Made by a program: the position numbers and the translations under genes. A stretch of 64,000 nucleotides of DNA, from NCBI GenBank assembly GCA_016879935.1, contig JAACJQ010000205.1, positions 1 to 64,000 on the forward strand, read 5' to 3'. This document shows, in pieces, positions 60,460-64,000 of the stretch. Positions within the stretch are counted from its first letter, which is position 1, and every line of letters starts with the position of its first letter. The notes beneath the pieces are model-generated. The model saw only the letters and a program-made list of their open reading frames with translations, did not search any database and was not told the DNA's origin. The DNA comes from Archangiaceae bacterium (GTDB taxonomy: Bacteria; Myxococcota; Myxococcia; Myxococcales; Myxococcaceae).

Positions 60460-61223
60460 TTCGTGCACTCGGGGCCTTCGGGCTGGGCGTCGCCCGCCTC
60501 ACGGGAGCCCTCGCGCTCGTGCTCGCGCGAACGACCCTGAACCTGCCCAGGCTCGATCGCCGCGAGCTCTTCCGCAGCATCGTGCTGTTCGGCTACCGAT
60601 CGCTGCCGCTCGCGCTGATGGCCGCGACGCTGATCGGCTCCACCGTCGTGCTGCAGGCCGGCGTCTACGCGGTGAAGTTCGGAGCCCGCCTCTACACGGG
60701 CTGGGCCGCCGGCTACGCGCTCACCCGTGAGTTCGGCCCGCTCCTGCTCGGGCTCGTGATGGCGGCCCGCATCGGCGCTCGCAACGCCGCCGAGCTCGCG
60801 CTGCTGAACGTGAACGGGCAGATCGAAGGCCTGCGCGGCATCTCGCTCGACCCGTTCCGCATTCTCGTGGCGCCGCGGGTCGTCGGCAGCGCCATCGCCA
60901 TCACCTGCCTGGGGAGCGTCACCTTCCTCGTCGCGGTCTGCTTCGAGGCCGTCTCGTCGTACTTCTCGCTCGGCCTGCCGCTGCGCGTCTTCTTCGACTC
61001 GTACCAGGACATGCTGCGGGTCGGCGATCTCGTCGGAGGCCTGACGAAGACCCTCGCGTTCGGGCTCGCCATCGCCCTGGTGTCGACGGTGGCCGGCCTT
61101 CGCGCGAAAGGCGGGGCGGTCGGCGTGGGTCAGGCCGCGGCCTCGGCGGTCGTGTTGTCGTGCGCGGCGATCTTCTCGCTCGATCTGTTGCTCACCCCGT
61201 TTCTGACGAGGCTCTTCGGGTGA
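60456..61223 (+). CDS. MlaE-type permease, subunit A
   Basis: 255 residues from GTG overlapping the ATPase stop (GTGA). MlaE fold: amphipathic N terminus, about five transmembrane segments, family block GYALTREFGPLLLGLVMAARIGARNAAELALL, and AGLRAKGGAVGVGQAAASAVV near the C terminus. Moves phospholipids through the inner membrane as part of the Mla complex. Paired with a second permease downstream. Confidence 0.92.
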   Translation: MIRALGAFGLGVARLTGALALVLARTTLNLPRLDRRELFRSIVLFGYRSLPLALMAATLIGSTVVLQAGVYAVKFGARLYTGWAAGYALTREFGPLLLGLVMAARIGARNAAELALLNVNGQIEGLRGISLDPFRILVAPRVVGSAIAITCLGSVTFLVAVCFEAVSSYFSLGLPLRVFFDSYQDMLRVGDLVGGLTKTLAFGLAIALVSTVAGLRAKGGAVGVGQAAASAVVLSCAAIFSLDLLLTPFLTRLFG

Positions 61224-61966
61224 GCGCGCTCCTTCGCATCTTCGGTGCTCCGGCGATTCTCTTCGCCCGCACCCTCTCGGCCATTCGCCAGCGGGGCGTC
61301 GACCGTCGCGCGACGATGGTGCAGCTGGTGGAGATCGGCTCGAAGTCGTCGCTGCTCATCGTCTCGGGGCTCGCCTTCTTCGGCGCGGTGATGGTGACGA
61401 TCGCGTGGGCTCAGACGCGCAAGTACACGGGCAACATCACCGTCGTCGGGCCCGCCTACTTCGAGCTCATGCTCCGCGAGTTCGCGCCGCTGCTGGTCGC
61501 GCTCCTTGCAGCCTCACGCGTCGGCGCCTCGACCAGCGCCGAGATCGCCGCCATGTCGGTGAACGAGCAGATCGAAGCGCTCGAACTCTGCGCCGCCGAC
61601 CCCATCGCCGAGCTGGTGACGCCGCGGTTCGTCGCGTCATTGATCGCCCTGCCCGCGCTGATGGTGATCGGCACCATCGCCGCTGCGGTGTCGGCGAGGG
61701 TGGTGGTGACGACCGCCTTCGGCGCCGACGGCAGCGCGTTCACCGACGCCAGGTTCGTCGACGCCACCGACGTGCTCTGCGCCTTCGTGAAGGGCGCGCT
61801 CTGCGGAGCCTTCATTCCCCTCGCAGCCGCAGCGCGTGGCCTGAAAGCGAAGGGCGGCGCGCCTGCGGTCGGTGAAGCGGTCACCGCAGCGGTCGTCGAC
61901 GCTTCGATGGGCTGCCTGCTGATCGACTTCGTCGTGGCGGCAGCGTTCCTGCTGATTGGAGTGTGA
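61220..61966 (+). CDS. MlaE-type permease, subunit B
   Basis: 248 residues from GTG overlapping the previous stop (GTGA). MlaE features: LREFAPLLVALLAASRVGASTSAEIAAM, ADPIAELVTPRF, and RGLKAKGGAPAVGEAVTAAVV. Differs clearly from subunit A in sequence, so the complex probably uses two different permeases. Followed directly by the second ATPase. Confidence 0.92.
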   Translation: MSALLRIFGAPAILFARTLSAIRQRGVDRRATMVQLVEIGSKSSLLIVSGLAFFGAVMVTIAWAQTRKYTGNITVVGPAYFELMLREFAPLLVALLAASRVGASTSAEIAAMSVNEQIEALELCAADPIAELVTPRFVASLIALPALMVIGTIAAAVSARVVVTTAFGADGSAFTDARFVDATDVLCAFVKGALCGAFIPLAAAARGLKAKGGAPAVGEAVTAAVVDASMGCLLIDFVVAAAFLLIGV

Positions 61967-62644
61967 GTGGAGACGCTCGAGCTCACAGGCATCGTGAAGC
62001 GCTTTGGCGAAGTCACCGTGCTCGACGGGCTGTCGGTCTCGATTCCGCTCACGGGGCTCACGTTCATCGTCGGCAAGAGCGGCTCCGGGAAGAGCGTGTT
62101 GTGCCGGCTGGCCGTGGGGCTGCTGAAGCCCGATGCGGGCGAGGTGTCGTTGCTCGGCAGGCGCGTCGACGTGATGCCCGAGCGGCAGCTGTCGGCGCTG
62201 CGCGCGAAAGTGCCCTACCTCGTTCAGGGGCCCGCCCTGCTCGACTGGCTCACGCTCGAGGCAAACGTGGCGCTGGCGGCAAAGGGGCTTCCCGACGACG
62301 GCCGTATCGAGCGCGCCATCGAGCGCATGGGGCTCGCTGCGCTCAGAGATCGATACCCACCGCAGGTCGGGCCGGGCATTCGTAAACGCGCCGCCATCGC
62401 CCGTGCGCTCGTGCTCGAGCCCGTCTGTCTGCTGCTCGACGAGCCGACGACGGGGCTCGATCAGGTCGCGGCCAACCAGGTGAACGAGGCGCTCGAGGCG
62501 GTGCGTGACGCGGGCCTCGGCGCCATGGTCGTCTCCCACGACTACGCCGCGCTTCAGCGGCTCGCCGATCGAGTGGTCGAGGTGCGTCAGGGCGTGATCG
62601 GCTACCAGGGTCAAAAAGCAGGCTTTCTCGAAGGGCCGAAGTAA
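61967..62644 (+). CDS. Mla-type ABC ATPase, NBD2 (degenerate signature)
   Basis: 225 residues from a GTG adjacent to the previous stop. Walker A GKSGSGKS (36-43), Gln87, canonical Walker B CLLLDEP (Asp158-Glu159) and switch His191 in VVSHDYA. The ABC signature is degenerate: VGPGI (134-138) in place of LSGGQ. Its own ATP site is catalytically complete, but it offers a poor signature to its partner. Complementary to NBD1. Confidence 0.92.
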   Translation: METLELTGIVKRFGEVTVLDGLSVSIPLTGLTFIVGKSGSGKSVLCRLAVGLLKPDAGEVSLLGRRVDVMPERQLSALRAKVPYLVQGPALLDWLTLEANVALAAKGLPDDGRIERAIERMGLAALRDRYPPQVGPGIRKRAAIARALVLEPVCLLLDEPTTGLDQVAANQVNEALEAVRDAGLGAMVVSHDYAALQRLADRVVEVRQGVIGYQGQKAGFLEGPK

Positions 62645-62657
62645 GCGCTGAGGGCGT

Positions 62658-63668
62658 ATGGACGAGTCACGTCTCGAGCTGAAGGTGGGCGCGCTGCTGC
62701 TGGCGGCCGTCGTGGGAACGCTGGGGCTGCTCTATTCGATGGGTGAGCTCTCGTTCTCGAGCGGGCGCAACGTCACCATCGACTTCTCGCATACGGGCAA
62801 CGTGGTGAAGGGCGCGCCCGTGAAGCTGGGTGGCGTGGTGGTGGGCCGCGTCGACGCGATCGAGCTGCTGGCCGATCGCCGCGACGATCACGGCGACCCG
62901 ATGCCGGTGAAGATGACGGTGAGCATCTCGGAGGCGACCGAGAAGGCGTTGCGCACCGACTGCGCGATCACCGTGTCGAGCCAGGGCCCGCTCGGTGAGC
63001 CGTACCTCGAGATCTGGCCTGGCAGCAGCCCGCAGGCCCACGTCGCGTCCGTTCCCATTCGCGGCATCGACGCGCCCCGCATCGACATCGTCTCGAACCG
63101 GCTCGCCAAGTTCCTCGACTCCGCGTCGAAGGTGCTCGAGAGCGACCCCGAAGCGGTCTCGAAGCTGGTGAACGGCTTCGGCGGGCTCACCACGACCGTC
63201 GACGGCGTGCTCACCGAGAACCGCACCCAGATCAAAGATCTCGCGCAAGAGCTCTCGGTCGCCGCGAAGGATCTCCGCGTGCTCGCCGCGATTGCCCGCA
63301 AAGAGCTCGAGCCCGGTGGCCGCACGAACGCGATGATCGACGACGCCGCCAGCGCTGCCCGGCTCGCGAAGAACGATCTGCCTGAGCTCTCGAAGAAGGC
63401 CTCGACCGCGCTCGGGGGCATCGCTGCGGTCTCGGGTCAATTCACCGAAGAAGACGGCAAACGGCTCAAGGACATGATCGTGAAGTACCAGGCCGCCGGA
63501 GAGAAGGTCGACGTGCTCGCGGGCCGTGCCGACAAGCTGCTCTCGAAGCTCGAGGCTGGCGACGGCACGCTCGGTGCGCTGATGAAGGACAAGCAGGCCT
63601 ACGACGATCTCAAGTCGCTGCTCGCCGACCTGCGGAAGAACCCGTGGAAGATGCTCTGGAAGGACTGA
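62658..63668 (+). CDS. MCE/MlaD-type lipid-binding protein
   Basis: 336 residues. N-terminal transmembrane anchor (LKVGALLLAAVVGTLGLLYSM) followed by an MCE domain (NVTIDFSHTGNVVKGAPVKLGGVVVGRVDAIEL to about 145, with GPLGEPYLEI). The C-terminal 190 residues are helical coiled coil, longer than in E. coli MlaD, as in other large MCE proteins that form tunnels. Last gene of the Mla-type operon; 13 bases after NBD2. Confidence 0.92.
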   Translation: MDESRLELKVGALLLAAVVGTLGLLYSMGELSFSSGRNVTIDFSHTGNVVKGAPVKLGGVVVGRVDAIELLADRRDDHGDPMPVKMTVSISEATEKALRTDCAITVSSQGPLGEPYLEIWPGSSPQAHVASVPIRGIDAPRIDIVSNRLAKFLDSASKVLESDPEAVSKLVNGFGGLTTTVDGVLTENRTQIKDLAQELSVAAKDLRVLAAIARKELEPGGRTNAMIDDAASAARLAKNDLPELSKKASTALGGIAAVSGQFTEEDGKRLKDMIVKYQAAGEKVDVLAGRADKLLSKLEAGDGTLGALMKDKQAYDDLKSLLADLRKNPWKMLWKD

Positions 63669-63684
63669 GGTACAGTCTTCCGCG

Positions 63685-64000
63685 TGCGCCTCCCGTTCCT
63701 GCTGGTGGCCCTGTGCCTGGGCTGCGGTGTGGTCGAGCAGCAAGCAGCGTCGCAGCAGCGCGCTCCGCTCGTCGGAGGCAACGTCGATGACGGCGGCTTT
63801 CGTGACGTCGTCATGCTGCGCGCGGTCTTCACCAACGACGCGGGGCTGACGCAGGGCTTCGCGTGCTCGGGCACCGTCATCACGCCCACCGTGGTGCTCA
63901 CCGCCGCGCACTGCCTCGACGAGAACGGCGGGCCTGTCGGCTACGCGCTCACCGGCGTCTTCTTTCACGACTTCGACGTCGCTCCGCCGACCAACAGCCC
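63685..64000 (+). CDS. Trypsin-like serine protease, lipoprotein (partial)
   Basis: Open to the window end; 105 codons visible from GTG. Signal MRLPFLLVALCLGC (lipobox), a possible activation site near PLVGGNVDD, then the S1 chymotrypsin block CSGTVITPTVVLTAAHC with the catalytic His. The Asp and Ser of the triad lie beyond the window. Upstream GGTACAGT may be a promoter -10 element giving a nearly leaderless mRNA. Confidence 0.85.

Overview
The window is chromosomal DNA from a high-G+C member of the Myxococcota, most like the Cystobacterineae. The evidence is a TSP3/VWA gliding-motility lipoprotein of the CglD type, a myxobacterial DUF2378 protein, AgmX/PglI-type domains, Ser/Thr kinases with FHA-domain partners, many Cys-rich lipoproteins and frequent GTG/TTG starts. 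I found no tRNA, rRNA, CRISPR array, insertion sequence, phage module or attachment site. Gene density is high; the only gene-free stretch over 300 bases is about 38041-38451.

Layout. 0-11.5 kb: envelope lipoproteins (a VWA protein coupled to a protein with seven 21-residue CCP repeats), rsmI, a YraN-family nuclease-like protein, a WD40 protein, and a translationally coupled lipoprotein/ECF sigma/regulator operon. 11.5-15.5 kb: a TPR protein and a purine/methylthioadenosine salvage island, with mtnP-apt divergent from a class II aldolase-mtnA pair; no mtnB/C/D genes are seen. 15.5-26 kb: an outer-membrane barrel candidate, a tiny M15-like peptidase, a clan CD (caspase-like) Cys-His protein, the large CglD-like lipoprotein, a C26 amidotransferase-like hydrolase, thiE and a small-protein operon containing DUF1844. 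26-37 kb: clpB, truA, an operon of membrane, zinc-ribbon and AgmX-type proteins, ridA and a bifunctional Rel.

37-46 kb is a signalling block: two double-FHA proteins on either side of a Ser/Thr kinase, dksA, a DisA_N (diadenylate cyclase-type) protein, and a kinase fused to an nSTAND-type NTPase with a PEGA protein after it. 46.8-50.5 kb is one long DUF4215-repeat lipoprotein gene split by an in-frame TGA at a Cys position.

The two most unusual loci lie in the last 13 kb. At 51.2-56.2 kb, a Pro/Lys/Ser-rich peptide with about ten PLxS units sits immediately upstream of an APH-fold kinase and a HopA1-family protein, the protein pair used in class V lanthipeptide dehydration. Two JmjC oxygenases flank it. 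I infer a RiPP-like peptide modification system. At 59.8-63.7 kb, an Mla/MCE lipid-transport operon encodes two different ATPases and two different permeases. The ATPases have lost complementary catalytic motifs, as expected for an asymmetric ABC heterodimer. The window ends inside a trypsin-like secreted protease gene.
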